Counted from the stretch's first letter, positions 1 to 8,367 are shown. The stretch is 33,557 nt of DNA from Candidatus Woesebacteria bacterium RIFCSPHIGHO2_01_FULL_39_32 (GCA_001792345.1 MGGJ01000006.1:86656-120212), one strand, 5' to 3'. Notes: generated by a model from the letters alone, not told the origin. Numbers and translations are program-made.

Positions 1-487
1 CAAAGAAAGAGAAGCACGAAAAAATTATTGATCTTATCGTTTCAACATTCAAATTTACAAACAATGACCTTCAGAAGGAATATAAAAATGAAGAAGTTTC
101 TTTTAAATACCCTTCCGGCTGGAAACAAACCTCCCACCGAATCCTTGGAAGCAAATCTATCTTAGAAGTAGAAGGCCAAGAAGGCCTGTACAGCTTAACA
201 TACACACAACAAGCAAATTACAAAATGGTACTTATGGACCATATCAGACTCTTCAGGAATATGCAGGTATCCCCTACTTAGAACCTTTTGAGGTTGATCG
301 CCAAGAGGCAATTCAGCCTCTTCCCAGAGCAGGTGGTGAAAATGAAAATGCTATTTATATGTTCTCAAAAGATAAAAAGTCCATTTACACATTAGAACTT
401 ACAACAAATTCAGAAGATGTGAGTCTAATAGAAGAGGGTCAAAAAATCTTCGCTCAAATCCTTTCTAGTTTCAAATTCTTAGAATAG
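1..487 (+). pseudogene. Frameshifted, 5'-truncated copy of the tandem WKTY/FKYP membrane-protein family
   Basis: The 5' end lies outside the window. The frame starting at base 3 reads an end-of-domain motif (IVSTFKFTN), then a second domain with FKYPSGWKQ, and hits a stop at about 279-281. The frame starting at base 2 picks up homologous sequence from about 221 (NGTYGPYQTLQEY) and ends with AQILSSFKFLE at TAG 485-487, the signature C-terminus of the next genes. The two frames join smoothly if one A is restored in the AAAA run at 222-225, giving YKNGTYGP. The gene is therefore either broken by a one-base deletion or affected by a homopolymer sequencing error. The domain order resembles the two-domain paralogue at 2741-3796. 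Confidence 0.75.
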
Positions 488-491
488 GAAA

Positions 492-506
492 TGCTACAAT
501 AATTTA
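492..506 (+). promoter_or_regulatory. Extended -10 promoter, leaderless
   Basis: TGCTACAAT (492-500) is an extended -10 element. Six bases (AATTTA) separate it from the GTG start at 507, so the predicted transcript begins at or next to the start codon. There is no good -35 and no Shine-Dalgarno. The same 21-base neighbourhood recurs at 1833-1850. Confidence 0.6.
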
Positions 507-1154
507 GTGAATATTCAAAGGGGCATTGTCCATCTTCTATTAGTAGTTGTAATTGTGATCGTTGCAATTGCCGGAGTTGGATATTGGGCATATAAAAATG
601 GGCAGACAAACTTTACTCCTTCTGAAAAACAAAATATTTCAACTACCCCAACCGCAAATCTACCGCGCGATGAAGTTTTGCGGGATTGGAAAACCTATTC
701 GGATCCTACAATTGGTTATGAGTTTAAGTATCCCCCAAAATGGAAACTAGAAGAAGTTTACGAAAATTTAGAATATCTAAACAATATTCTCCAACAAATT
801 AAACTAACTACTCCTGAAGGTAACTATGAACTAATTATTGGAGTGAAACGTTTAAATGATACCTACGCCATAACAGGACGAATGGGTGTGGGTGCAGGAG
901 AATTCTCTCTCCGTGACACCGTTAGTGTAGCAGGTAATAATATTCAAGTAAGTGAATTGATTTGGGAAGGTAAAGTCAAAGAAATTTATTATTCAAACAA
1001 ACTAGGACCAGGCACGCTTGAATTAAATAATCATCAGGTAGTTATTGAATTTAGCCCAACCGCTAAAGCTTATAATGATGAAGTCGATCTTGAAAACTTA
1101 CCTGAAACAACCACGGTTACCCAAATTCTCTCTACTTTCAAATTTACAGATTGA
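507..1154 (+). CDS. Membrane-anchored PsbP-like (WKTY/FKYP) protein, tandem paralogue
   Basis: 215 aa with a GTG start, supported by the extended -10 ending 6 nt upstream. Residues about 3-28 form a signal anchor (RGIVHLLLVVVIVIVAIAGVGYWAYKNG). A Pro/Thr linker follows, then one extracellular domain that opens with DWKTYSDPTIGYEFKYPPKW and closes with ILSTFKFTD. The domain boundaries are shared with the genes at 1848, 2741 and 3815. The layout resembles what databases often call PsbP-related proteins, but I recognise no catalytic residues and the function is unknown. It is probably exposed on the outer face of the membrane. The Doc/AbrB pair lies immediately downstream on the other strand. 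Confidence 0.8.
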   Translation: MNIQRGIVHLLLVVVIVIVAIAGVGYWAYKNGQTNFTPSEKQNISTTPTANLPRDEVLRDWKTYSDPTIGYEFKYPPKWKLEEVYENLEYLNNILQQIKLTTPEGNYELIIGVKRLNDTYAITGRMGVGAGEFSLRDTVSVAGNNIQVSELIWEGKVKEIYYSNKLGPGTLELNNHQVVIEFSPTAKAYNDEVDLENLPETTTVTQILSTFKFTD

Positions 1155-1159
1155 AATCA

Positions 1160-1552
1160 CTACGTTATCTTATTGGAGTGTTTTCTTAGCCACGAAGAAA
1201 TTTTGCCGATCTCCGGTTTTTCATTATCAACCAAAACCATAAAATTAGCTGCTTCCATCCTTTTGGCCTTCAAATGATATCCGTTTACATATAAAAACCT
1301 TTTTGTCGATAGCCAAGATGTTCTCTTATTCCCGTCCGTGAATGGATGATTTAAACAAAGAGACTGCAGAAGGCTTGCTGCTTTAAGGAAAATAGTAGGA
1401 TATAAATCTTTTCCCGCAAATGTTGCTTTGGGACGCTCTACGGCAGAATGAAGAAGTGCAAAGTCACGGACCGAAGCCTTAGTGCCAGCCTTTTTAATCA
1501 CTGCTTCGTGAATATAATATACTTCCTCGATATCAACGTACCGCCAACTCAT
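1160..1552 (-). CDS. doc: Doc-type Fic-fold toxin (death-on-curing family)
   Basis: 130 aa. The Fic/Doc signature HPFTDGNKRT spans residues 69-78, with the catalytic His69, the phosphate-binding loop and Arg77. Family knowledge: Doc toxins phosphorylate EF-Tu, and other Fic proteins AMPylate targets. The length fits Doc (about 125 aa). The start overlaps the 3' end of the upstream AbrB-type antitoxin gene by 20 nt, the usual antitoxin-first operon. Its usual partner is a Phd antitoxin, so an AbrB/MazE-fold partner is a less common but known pairing. The module sits between two copies of the tandem membrane-protein family, suggesting later insertion. Confidence 0.9.
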   Translation of the reverse strand: MSWRYVDIEEVYYIHEAVIKKAGTKASVRDFALLHSAVERPKATFAGKDLYPTIFLKAASLLQSLCLNHPFTDGNKRTSWLSTKRFLYVNGYHLKAKRMEAANFMVLVDNEKPEIGKISSWLRKHSNKIT

Positions 1553-1790
1553 CTAAAATCTCCTTATCTTCTTTGATAACTTTATCTAACCACTTTTTAA
1601 ACTCACCGCTTATTTTGTCTTTAGTGGCTTTCTTTTTCTTAGTTTCTGCTTTACTCACAACAATCCTATTGTCTGACGTTGCTTCAACAACAACCCTACT
1701 CCCCTTTTTAAGTCCTAATTTTTTGGAAATATCCTTAGGGATAGCGACGACATTACTATTACCCGCTTTAAAAACTGTTTGTATTTGCAT
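1533..1790 (-). CDS. AbrB/MazE-fold antitoxin of a Doc module
   Basis: 85 aa. The N-terminal SpoVT-AbrB swapped-hairpin domain (residues about 1-48: VFKAGNSNVVAIPKDISKKLGLKKGSRVVVE) should bind DNA as a dimer. It is followed by a Lys-rich linker (KAETKKKKATKDK) and a C-terminal helical tail (FKKWLDKVIKEDKEILDELAVR) expected to neutralise the toxin. It overlaps doc by 20 nt. AbrB-type antitoxins normally autorepress their operon. The divergent 57-bp region 1791-1847 also contains the promoter of the gene at 1848, so the antitoxin could influence that neighbour (inference). Confidence 0.87.
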   Translation of the reverse strand: MQIQTVFKAGNSNVVAIPKDISKKLGLKKGSRVVVEATSDNRIVVSKAETKKKKATKDKISGEFKKWLDKVIKEDKEILDELAVR

Positions 1791-1832
1791 GTTATAACAA
1801 TGTTAGTACCAATTACTTTTTCTGTCAAGTGG

Positions 1833-1847
1833 TGCTACAATAATTTA
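1833..1847 (+). promoter_or_regulatory. Extended -10 promoter, leaderless (duplicate of 492-506)
   Basis: TGCTACAAT (1833-1841), then AATTTA, then GTG at 1848. It is base-for-base the same as the promoter at 492-506, so the promoter was duplicated with the gene. It fixes the start at 1848 rather than the in-frame ATG at 1779. Confidence 0.6.
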
Positions 1848-2744
1848 GTGAATAAAAATTCAAAAGGCCTTGCCACGTTCAGTTTACATGAACGTGGCTT
1901 TGTTCACCTTTTTCTTCTTTTTGTCATCGTTTTGATTGGAATTGGTGGACTTCTCTACTACTCCTGGCAAAAGGGTTTGATTAAAACCACACCTACAAGT
2001 TCAAGATCGCCTATCCCAACGAGCAGGAAAGACGAAGCAGAAGACTGGAAAACATACTTTAGTAATGTCTGGAAATATACATTTAAGTATCCTAGTAATT
2101 GGCATCTAGCTCCCGTGAATATAGATGAGGATTACGCTGGAGCCCAAGTACTCTTAAACTACGACGATCAAGAATTAAACAAATATAGAGACGGCAATGG
2201 ATTTCTAGACCTAGATAAAGTAAAAAATCCTCTAGTAAGTATACATATAATTCCAGGTAATTTGATATTTCCTATCAGGCAAGATAGATTAACAGAATCT
2301 GGAACTTTGGCGGATGTTACAATCAACAATTTTAACGAATATATTTTATATTTGGAACACGAATATCCCAAGTTTGACCAGCAGGGAATCGGCTCGCCCA
2401 CTCTCGTACCCAATCCCGAGTTTGATTTTGGAGCAATAAAGACAATTCAATATGTATTTGAGAAGTCGGATGCGGATTACGACATTTCATTTTATGTGTT
2501 TCCAACGAAGGAAAAAAGCATTTATTTAAATATAACAGCAAATAATCTCAAAGGAGTTAGCTTTTTTGAAGCTCCTGAAAGTAATATCGTTCACCAAATC
2601 CTCTCCACTTTTAAATTCACCGGCTCTGAAAGCTCGGAAAGAAAATTCTGTGGAGGTTTTGCAGGAATTGCTTGTCCTGAAGGTTACACTTGTAAGTTGG
2701 ATGGAAACTACCCCGACTCAGGGGGTACGTGTATCAAAGAATGA
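1848..2744 (+). CDS. Membrane-anchored PsbP-like protein with C-terminal Cys-rich tail
   Basis: 298 aa from GTG 1848. The frame stays open upstream to an ATG at 1779, but that would run through the promoter duplicated from 492-506, so I reject it. The N-terminus is MNKNSKGLATFSLHERGFVHLFLLF followed by a transmembrane anchor. One WKTYFSN...FKYPSNW domain ends at HQILSTFKFTG. A roughly 35-residue tail with four cysteines follows (CGGFAGIACPEGYTCKLDG, then a fourth Cys near the end), a small disulfide module common in secreted proteins. The stop overlaps the next start (ATGA at 2741-2744), so the two genes are translationally coupled. Function unknown. Confidence 0.82.
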   Translation: MNKNSKGLATFSLHERGFVHLFLLFVIVLIGIGGLLYYSWQKGLIKTTPTSSRSPIPTSRKDEAEDWKTYFSNVWKYTFKYPSNWHLAPVNIDEDYAGAQVLLNYDDQELNKYRDGNGFLDLDKVKNPLVSIHIIPGNLIFPIRQDRLTESGTLADVTINNFNEYILYLEHEYPKFDQQGIGSPTLVPNPEFDFGAIKTIQYVFEKSDADYDISFYVFPTKEKSIYLNITANNLKGVSFFEAPESNIVHQILSTFKFTGSESSERKFCGGFAGIACPEGYTCKLDGNYPDSGGTCIKE

Positions 2745-3796
2745 ATAAGAATTCAAAAGGCTTTGCACATTTTTTTCTAGTTGTTGTAATTGTAGTTATT
2801 GGAATTGGTGGACTTCTCTACTACTCCTGGCAAAGAGGGTTAATAAAAACAAAACCCAATCAAGAGATCTCTCCTACTCCAACTGTAAGCAGTAACGAAA
2901 CTGCAGATTGGAAAACCTACATCAATAGCGACTATGGATTCCAATTTTCATTTCCACCAAACCTTGCGGCAAATCACGATATTAAGGAAGAGCAATATTA
3001 CGACAATCTTGTAGAAATGCTCTTTGAGTCACAGCAAATATTCGTTCGTGCAATACAAAACGTTGATATTTACCAAGAAGCTGAACCAGAAATGGTCGCT
3101 AATCGTGAATTTTCTGATAGCGGATTCGAGTATGGGGTTAAATCGGAAAAAATAGCAAATTCTCCCGCGGCAGTAATTAAAACCAAAGACGAGGATTATT
3201 TTGCAGCAATAATCTCTCACCCCCTCAAAGAAAACGTATTTATTCAAATCTCAACTAACTTAGGTTCGAACACTTTTGAACAAGTTATCTCCACTTTTAA
3301 GTTCTTACCCAAGCAGTCAGATTGGAGAGTCTACAAAAACGGTAAATATGGCTTTGAGGTAAAATATCCCGGTAATTTTTTCTTTGAAGAGTCAGGTGGA
3401 TCTAACTATCCTCCTTTCGAATTTAGTGTAAGATTTGCAGAAAATCAGTATGAAGAGGCCGAATATAACTATCCTGATATATCTATTATTGTAATTGATT
3501 CTCCGCTATCGCCTAGAGATTTCTTAAATGAGAACGGTTCAGAAGATTCTGTTATAGAAGAGAAAAAAGTCGATAAAGATTACCTATATTACGGAGTCGG
3601 TAACCGTAAAGAAATAAAAATTAATAACCTTGATGCTTTACAGTTTGAATCATTAGCCGTCAGTACAGGTACTATCCACACTATGTTTAAAAAAGGAGGC
3701 TTTATTTTCGACGTTACAAACCGCCTTACTGGAGTCGGAGAGGTGCCAAAAGAAATCTATAATCAAGTCCTTTCTACCTTCAAATTTGTCGAATAA
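2741..3796 (+). CDS. Membrane-anchored protein with two PsbP-like (WKTY) domains
   Basis: 351 aa from ATG 2741, which overlaps the preceding stop as ATGA. An earlier in-frame start at 2729 has no support. The N-terminus MNKNSKGFAHFFLVVVIVVIGIGG forms a signal anchor almost identical to the previous gene. Domain 1 starts at ADWKTYINSDYGFQF and ends VISTFKFLP. Domain 2 starts at SDWRVYKNGKYGFEVKYPGNF and ends VLSTFKFVE. The protein is therefore an internal duplication of the single-domain paralogues, and it mirrors the broken copy at 1-487. Function unknown. Confidence 0.82.
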   Translation: MNKNSKGFAHFFLVVVIVVIGIGGLLYYSWQRGLIKTKPNQEISPTPTVSSNETADWKTYINSDYGFQFSFPPNLAANHDIKEEQYYDNLVEMLFESQQIFVRAIQNVDIYQEAEPEMVANREFSDSGFEYGVKSEKIANSPAAVIKTKDEDYFAAIISHPLKENVFIQISTNLGSNTFEQVISTFKFLPKQSDWRVYKNGKYGFEVKYPGNFFFEESGGSNYPPFEFSVRFAENQYEEAEYNYPDISIIVIDSPLSPRDFLNENGSEDSVIEEKKVDKDYLYYGVGNRKEIKINNLDALQFESLAVSTGTIHTMFKKGGFIFDVTNRLTGVGEVPKEIYNQVLSTFKFVE

Positions 3797-3799
3797 ATA

Positions 3800-3814
3800 T
3801 GCTAAATTAAATAA
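3800..3814 (+). promoter_or_regulatory. Extended -10 promoter, leaderless
   Basis: TGCTAAATT (3800-3808), a 6-nt spacer AAATAA, then GTG at 3815. It has the same geometry as 492-506 and 1833-1847 but a diverged sequence. Confidence 0.5.
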
Positions 3815-4426
3815 GTGATTAAATTTCAAAAAGGTTTTATCCATCTTTTTCTACTAATAGTTCTTGCTTTAGTTGTTGTTGGAGGAATTGGGTTTTATGC
3901 ATACAAAAATGGGCAACTAGGAATTACTCCTTCTCAAAGACAAATTAGTATTTCCCCCACTCCGGATCTAACAGCTGACTGGAAAACTTATGTGGATGAC
4001 TATTTTGATTTCGAAATAAAATACCCATCTGATTGGCAATTCACTAAAAACGAAACCAACTGGGAGTATGGTATGCAATTTGTTTGGGCAATATCTCCAG
4101 ATATTATTAAGAAGGATGATGAAGGCAGAGTCATTGAAGGAGTTAGTTTCAATGTTGCCATACACGACAGTAAACAAACTGCGCTTGAAGAATTGGTTAA
4201 AGTCGTTAAAGATGGAGGCGGAATTGAATCTTCTTACACTGTAAACGGAATAAGCGGGATCTTGCTTTACCAGGAAAACTCCCCTTTCAAAAATTCTAAA
4301 AGAAAAGTTTTTGTTGCGCAAAAAGGGGAAATTGTCTATTCAGTAGAGCTGGTGTGGAGCAAACAAAAACCTGAAGCTGAAAAAGTTCTTGACCAAATCC
4401 TCTCCACCTTTAAATTTATAGAATAA
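3815..4426 (+). CDS. Membrane-anchored PsbP-like (WKTY/FKYP) protein, last tandem paralogue
   Basis: 203 aa with a GTG start supported by the extended -10 six bases upstream. The N-terminus IKFQKGFIHLFLLIVLALVVVGGIGFYAYKNG is a signal anchor. A Pro-rich linker (SPTPDLT) follows, then one domain ADWKTYVDDYFDFEIKYPSDW...DQILSTFKFIE. The KNGQLGITPSQ linker is closest to the gene at 507, so the array seems to contain at least two sub-lineages. Function unknown; predicted to face outward from the membrane. Confidence 0.8.
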   Translation: MIKFQKGFIHLFLLIVLALVVVGGIGFYAYKNGQLGITPSQRQISISPTPDLTADWKTYVDDYFDFEIKYPSDWQFTKNETNWEYGMQFVWAISPDIIKKDDEGRVIEGVSFNVAIHDSKQTALEELVKVVKDGGGIESSYTVNGISGILLYQENSPFKNSKRKVFVAQKGEIVYSVELVWSKQKPEAEKVLDQILSTFKFIE

Positions 4427-4452
4427 AACCACTCAACAAATCTTGCTTAAGC

Positions 4453-4471
4453 TGATAAAATATAGGGTGAA
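4453..4471 (+). promoter_or_regulatory. Extended -10 promoter of the PBP gene
   Basis: TGATAAAAT (4453-4461) is a near-consensus extended -10. The GTG start at 4472 is 10 nt downstream, giving a leader of only a few bases. Confidence 0.5.
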
Positions 4472-7165
4472 GTGGGTCATACCACAGCAAAAGATGTTCA
4501 TCTTGCCCTTAATTTAGTAAAAAAAGTCCTTAAATTGATATCAGGACTTCTTCTTTCTGTCGGTAAACCTCTATTTGTTCTTTTCTCCTATTTCTTTCTC
4601 GGAATCGTTTCTTTTTTATATATTACAGGACGGACTTGTGGCAAAATATTTGGAGTAGCGAAACCTGTCTTTAATCAACTTATTCCTTCTTCAAAAAAAC
4701 TATTCCAAAATGCAAAAGACATAAGGATTCTTTTACCAAGGATGCGGCTTCGCCGTAAGGGAGTAATTTTTGCCGCAAGTACAAAACAGGCATCAAATAT
4801 TCTTTTTTCAAGTTTTTTCAATTTAGTACGAGCAGTGTTCCTTGCCCTATTCAACCTAACTAAGGTCATTTCCAAAACTTTAGTTCTGGTAATAAATTTC
4901 ACAAAAGATAAATTTTCTCTATTAGTTTTGAAAGCAAGGCTTTCGGTTCTTTCTACAAGTCGCAACTTTTTAAAACTATTGGCTTTATTTTTCGCAACGG
5001 GATTTTTATTACTTGGAGTAGCGATATTTTCGTTTTGGGTTGTGATAATGAAAGATCTTCCCTCTCCTGAAATCTTGGCCCAAAGATCTATGCCGATGTC
5101 GACCAAAATTTATGATAGAAACGGAATTTTACTTTACACGATTTTTAAAGACCAAAACAGAACTCCTGTGCCTCTTTCCGAAATACCCATTTACGTTCGC
5201 AGCGCAACAATTGCAATCGAGGACGCGGAATTTTATTCCCACCCAGGCTTCTCCGTTCGGGGAATATCCAGAGCCTTGTTTAAAGACCTCAGGGAAGGGC
5301 AATTAGCAGGAGGCTCAACCATAACACAGCAACTTGTAAAAAATACACTTTTAACACCGGAAAAAACAGTGATAAGAAAATTAAAAGAAATAGTTTTGGC
5401 CGTGGAAGTCGAGCTAACCTATGACAAAGACGACATCCTGGAAATGTACTTGAATGAGGTTTCTTACGGCGGTACTGCTTACGGAATCCAAGAAGCAGCT
5501 CGAACATATTTTGACAAGGACGTTAAGGATTTAACTCTAGCCGAAGCATCAATCTTAGCCGGACTGCCGAAAAGTCCTTCTAGTTTTTCTCCATATGGTG
5601 AAAACCCAAAAGGAACTTTTGCCCGTCAAAAAGACGTTCTAAATCTAATGAGAATAAATGGGTTTATTACCGAAGAACAACAAAGGCAGGCCGAGAAAGA
5701 GGAAATCAAATTTGCTAAAAATCAAATTGAAATAAAAGCGCCCCATTTTGTTTTTTATGTAAGACAAATTTTGGAAGAAAAATACGGTAAAGAGGTCCTA
5801 GAAAAAGGTGGGCTAGAAGTAATAACTTCATTGGATTATCGAATTCAGGAGTTGGCAGAACAAATTGTTAAGGAAGAAGTAGAAAAACTCTCAAAATTAA
5901 ATGTGACAAACGGCGCCGTAATTATTCTTGATCCCCAAACAGGCGAGATTTTGGCAATGGTTGGTTCAAAGAACTACTTTGACACAGAGCATGACGGAAA
6001 TGTAAATATTACAACTACCCTCCAATCCCCTGGTTCTTCAATCAAGGTCGTCAATTATGCCTATGCTCTTTCTAATGGTTTAACTGCGGGAAGTGTGATT
6101 AATGATTCTCCTATTACGTTTTTGGTAGAAGGACAGCCGCCTTACACTCCCAAAAACTACGAAGGACAATACAGAGGCAGTGTTACTCTAAGAAGTGCTT
6201 TTGCAGAAAGTCGAAATATTCCTGCCGTAAAAGTACTCGCTTCTTATGGAGTTAAAAACATGGTTGAGATGGGACAAAAAATGGGTATAACAACTTGGGA
6301 AAATCCCGATAATTATGGTTTATCTTTGACCCTGGGGGGCGGCGAGGTGAGATTAATTGACCTAGCACGCGTATATGCTAGCGTAGCTAATTACGGGGTA
6401 AGGCCAGAACTAAGATCGGTTTTAAAAATTACCGATCATCAAGGAAAAATTGTAGAAGAATTTTCCTGCGAGGAAAAGGACGAACCAATGATTGCCCAAG
6501 CCTCTTCATCCGACTCCGCCACATTAAACATAAAAGAAATCTCTTCCTGCAAGGGTGAGAGAGTTATTGACGATAGAGTTGCCTTTATCATCACCGACAT
6601 TTTGAAAGATAACCAAGCCCGTTCCCCGTCGTTTGGGTCCAACTCACTTTTGATAATTCCAAAACATAGTGAGGTTGCGGTAAAAACAGGTACAAGCAAC
6701 AACTTCAGGGATAATTTGGCTATCGGTTATACCCAAAAATATGTCGTGGCGGTGTGGGTAGGTAACAACGATAATTCTGAAATGGCACGGATTGCTTCAG
6801 GTGTAACAGGGGCTACCCCCATTTGGAATAAGATTATGTCGGCACTTTTGTCAGAAGAGTTAAACAATGATTGGCCGATTCCGCCCAAACTAGTTCAACT
6901 TCCCATCTGTCCATACACAGGAACTCTAGCTTGCGAAGGTTGCCCGACCAAAAAGGAATGGTTTTTGGAGGATAACAAACCCGATAAGGCCTGTAGCCCT
7001 GAGTGGTTTGAGAAAGCCGAAGGTCCTGAGGAGGTCGGTGGAAAGAACGAAGAAGAAAAAGATAAAAATCAGGAAATAAGAGAGACTCAAATCTATAATC
7101 CCGCTTCGATCATAGACAGACTTCTGGAATCACGCTTTGGTAAAAAGAAGAAACCCAGTAACTAA
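4472..7165 (+). CDS. Class A penicillin-binding protein (GT51 transglycosylase / transpeptidase)
   Basis: 897 aa. It polymerises glycan strands from lipid II and cross-links them outside the membrane. The first 195 residues are unusual: several basic/hydrophobic stretches before the final anchor (about 168-193), where most class A PBPs have a single short anchor. The GT51 domain spans about 212-395, with catalytic Glu250 in IAIEDAEFYSHPG, GGSTITQQLVKN at 280-291, and the second Glu324 in EMYLNEV. The transpeptidase domain spans about 480-790, with nucleophile Ser522 in SSIK, SRN at 580-582 and KTGTS at 738-742. A Cys-containing tail (CPYTGTLACEGCP) follows, as in many bacterial PBP1 proteins. 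The GTG start is placed by the -10 just upstream. The stop overlaps the convergent gene by 4 bp. Confidence 0.95.
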   Translation: MGHTTAKDVHLALNLVKKVLKLISGLLLSVGKPLFVLFSYFFLGIVSFLYITGRTCGKIFGVAKPVFNQLIPSSKKLFQNAKDIRILLPRMRLRRKGVIFAASTKQASNILFSSFFNLVRAVFLALFNLTKVISKTLVLVINFTKDKFSLLVLKARLSVLSTSRNFLKLLALFFATGFLLLGVAIFSFWVVIMKDLPSPEILAQRSMPMSTKIYDRNGILLYTIFKDQNRTPVPLSEIPIYVRSATIAIEDAEFYSHPGFSVRGISRALFKDLREGQLAGGSTITQQLVKNTLLTPEKTVIRKLKEIVLAVEVELTYDKDDILEMYLNEVSYGGTAYGIQEAARTYFDKDVKDLTLAEASILAGLPKSPSSFSPYGENPKGTFARQKDVLNLMRINGFITEEQQRQAEKEEIKFAKNQIEIKAPHFVFYVRQILEEKYGKEVLEKGGLEVITSLDYRIQELAEQIVKEEVEKLSKLNVTNGAVIILDPQTGEILAMVGSKNYFDTEHDGNVNITTTLQSPGSSIKVVNYAYALSNGLTAGSVINDSPITFLVEGQPPYTPKNYEGQYRGSVTLRSAFAESRNIPAVKVLASYGVKNMVEMGQKMGITTWENPDNYGLSLTLGGGEVRLIDLARVYASVANYGVRPELRSVLKITDHQGKIVEEFSCEEKDEPMIAQASSSDSATLNIKEISSCKGERVIDDRVAFIITDILKDNQARSPSFGSNSLLIIPKHSEVAVKTGTSNNFRDNLAIGYTQKYVVAVWVGNNDNSEMARIASGVTGATPIWNKIMSALLSEELNNDWPIPPKLVQLPICPYTGTLACEGCPTKKEWFLEDNKPDKACSPEWFEKAEGPEEVGGKNEEEKDKNQEIRETQIYNPASIIDRLLESRFGKKKKPSN

Positions 7166-8301
7166 TTAGAAGGCTGGTTAGTTTCCATATCAAAAACCAA
7201 TTTTGATAATTCAGGAAACACACTATCAGCTTCTCTTTCGACAACGCCTTTACTCATAATTACAATTACAAATGGGTTGTCGGAGAATACAATTCCAGCA
7301 TCATTCACGACATGGATTTCTCGCCCATATTTGTGAGCTACGCGGGTTCCTTCAGGAATACCAGCTGCCAACCAATCTTCGTAGATTGTATCCGTAAGAC
7401 TTTCTAAAATTTTATCGCGCGTATTAGTCGAAACAATATTTCCTTTCATAAGTTCTTCAAAAAAGATACCAATATCCCTCGGAGTCGTCTCATTCTCCTC
7501 CAGAGAAGTGTCAACCATTCCAGTTGAACGTATTAAATCATTAATTTTTTCATCGCCAAGTAGTTTCCGGATAATATTAAACGCTGTGTTGTCGGATTGC
7601 TTTCCCATAAGTTCAACTAAGTTTCTATAAGTTACTTGATAACCCGCTGGTTTTCCGTACAAACTTCCAGACCCAGCAACTTTGTCCGATTTTTTTAACG
7701 TGTATTTATCGTCCAAATTTAAATTCCCGTTCTCGGCTTCTTTATACATCGCGGCCATGACAGGAAGCTTGATCAAGGAAGCTGCTTGAAAAACCTCGCC
7801 GTCATTCACTCCATAGAAAAATCCATTAGAGAGGCTGATAACATAAAGTCCGTAAATCCCTGACAAATCTTTTGTTTTCTCATTAAACTCCTTCTGAACC
7901 TGTTCGCTTTTTTCTTGATCAAGCCTATTTCCTTCAATAATTATTGTCTCTTCTCCCCAAAAGGGAACTGATATACTGGGTACCTTCAATCTCGGAAGTC
8001 TGGGAAGTTTCCACGAACGGGCGGACAACGCCAATATTCCCGACGTCCCGGCAGTCAGAAGGATTGCAGTCAAAACAAATAATCTTTCTTTCCTCCCCCA
8101 AGGTTTTTTTGGCTCTTTACGTTTTTTTCTGTACTCTGATTTTAAATCTTTAAATTCTCTATCACTGAGACGCCGTCTCCTTCTTCTCCCCTCATCCTCC
8201 GACCCGTCCGCCGAAGCCCTAGCGTAGGTGGAAGCTTCATCGTAGGAAGAATCTTCATCTTCATAATCTTCCACATCTTTTTTCCTTTTAAATAACGCCA
8301 T
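7162..8301 (-). CDS. Membrane-anchored class A beta-lactamase-like serine hydrolase
   Basis: 379 aa. The cytoplasmic N-terminus is long, acidic then Arg-rich (RRRRRR about 39-44), and is followed by one transmembrane helix (about 73-93) and an extracellular beta-lactamase2-type domain (about 145-375). Active-site motifs are SLIK at 175-178, SDN at 236-238 and an Omega-loop-like E...TTPRD at about 269-276. The third motif is HKYG (323-326), where a beta-lactamase or PBP would show KTG. Family knowledge allows beta-lactamase, D,D-peptidase or a non-enzymatic role; the neighbouring PBP and the missing KTG argue for a wall-related role over drug resistance (inference). Residues STYARASADG are encoded by an inserted palindromic word (8207-8232). 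Confidence 0.88.
   Translation of the reverse strand: MALFKRKKDVEDYEDEDSSYDEASTYARASADGSEDEGRRRRRRLSDREFKDLKSEYRKKRKEPKKPWGRKERLFVLTAILLTAGTSGILALSARSWKLPRLPRLKVPSISVPFWGEETIIIEGNRLDQEKSEQVQKEFNEKTKDLSGIYGLYVISLSNGFFYGVNDGEVFQAASLIKLPVMAAMYKEAENGNLNLDDKYTLKKSDKVAGSGSLYGKPAGYQVTYRNLVELMGKQSDNTAFNIIRKLLGDEKINDLIRSTGMVDTSLEENETTPRDIGIFFEELMKGNIVSTNTRDKILESLTDTIYEDWLAAGIPEGTRVAHKYGREIHVVNDAGIVFSDNPFVIVIMSKGVVEREADSVFPELSKLVFDMETNQPSN
8207..8232. repeat. Palindromic word inserted in frame in the serine hydrolase
   Basis: TCCGCC (8207-8212) pairs with GGTGGA (8227-8232) around GAAG/CGTAG arms. Read on the minus strand it encodes STYARASADG in the disordered N-terminus. From memory it resembles a palindromic repeat (SAYAKASADG-type) that recurs in Patescibacteria genomes. 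Confidence 0.55.
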
Positions 8302-8322
8302 AGTTTATAGTTCATTGTAGCA
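8302..8322 (-). promoter_or_regulatory. Extended -10 promoter of the serine hydrolase
   Basis: On the minus strand TGCTACAAT (8322-8314) precedes the ATG at 8301 by 12 nt, implying a leader of about 5 nt. It is the same 9-mer as at 492, 1833 and 13707. Confidence 0.5.
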
Positions 8323-8367
8323 AAGGAGGATTCAAAGTCGAAAGAAAAACTTAAGTTAAAGAATAGC

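Noticed and set aside
1779-1847. N-terminal extension of the gene at 1848 to an upstream ATG
   Set aside because: It would translate through the promoter that is duplicated from 492-506, and the sister gene starts at the matching GTG.
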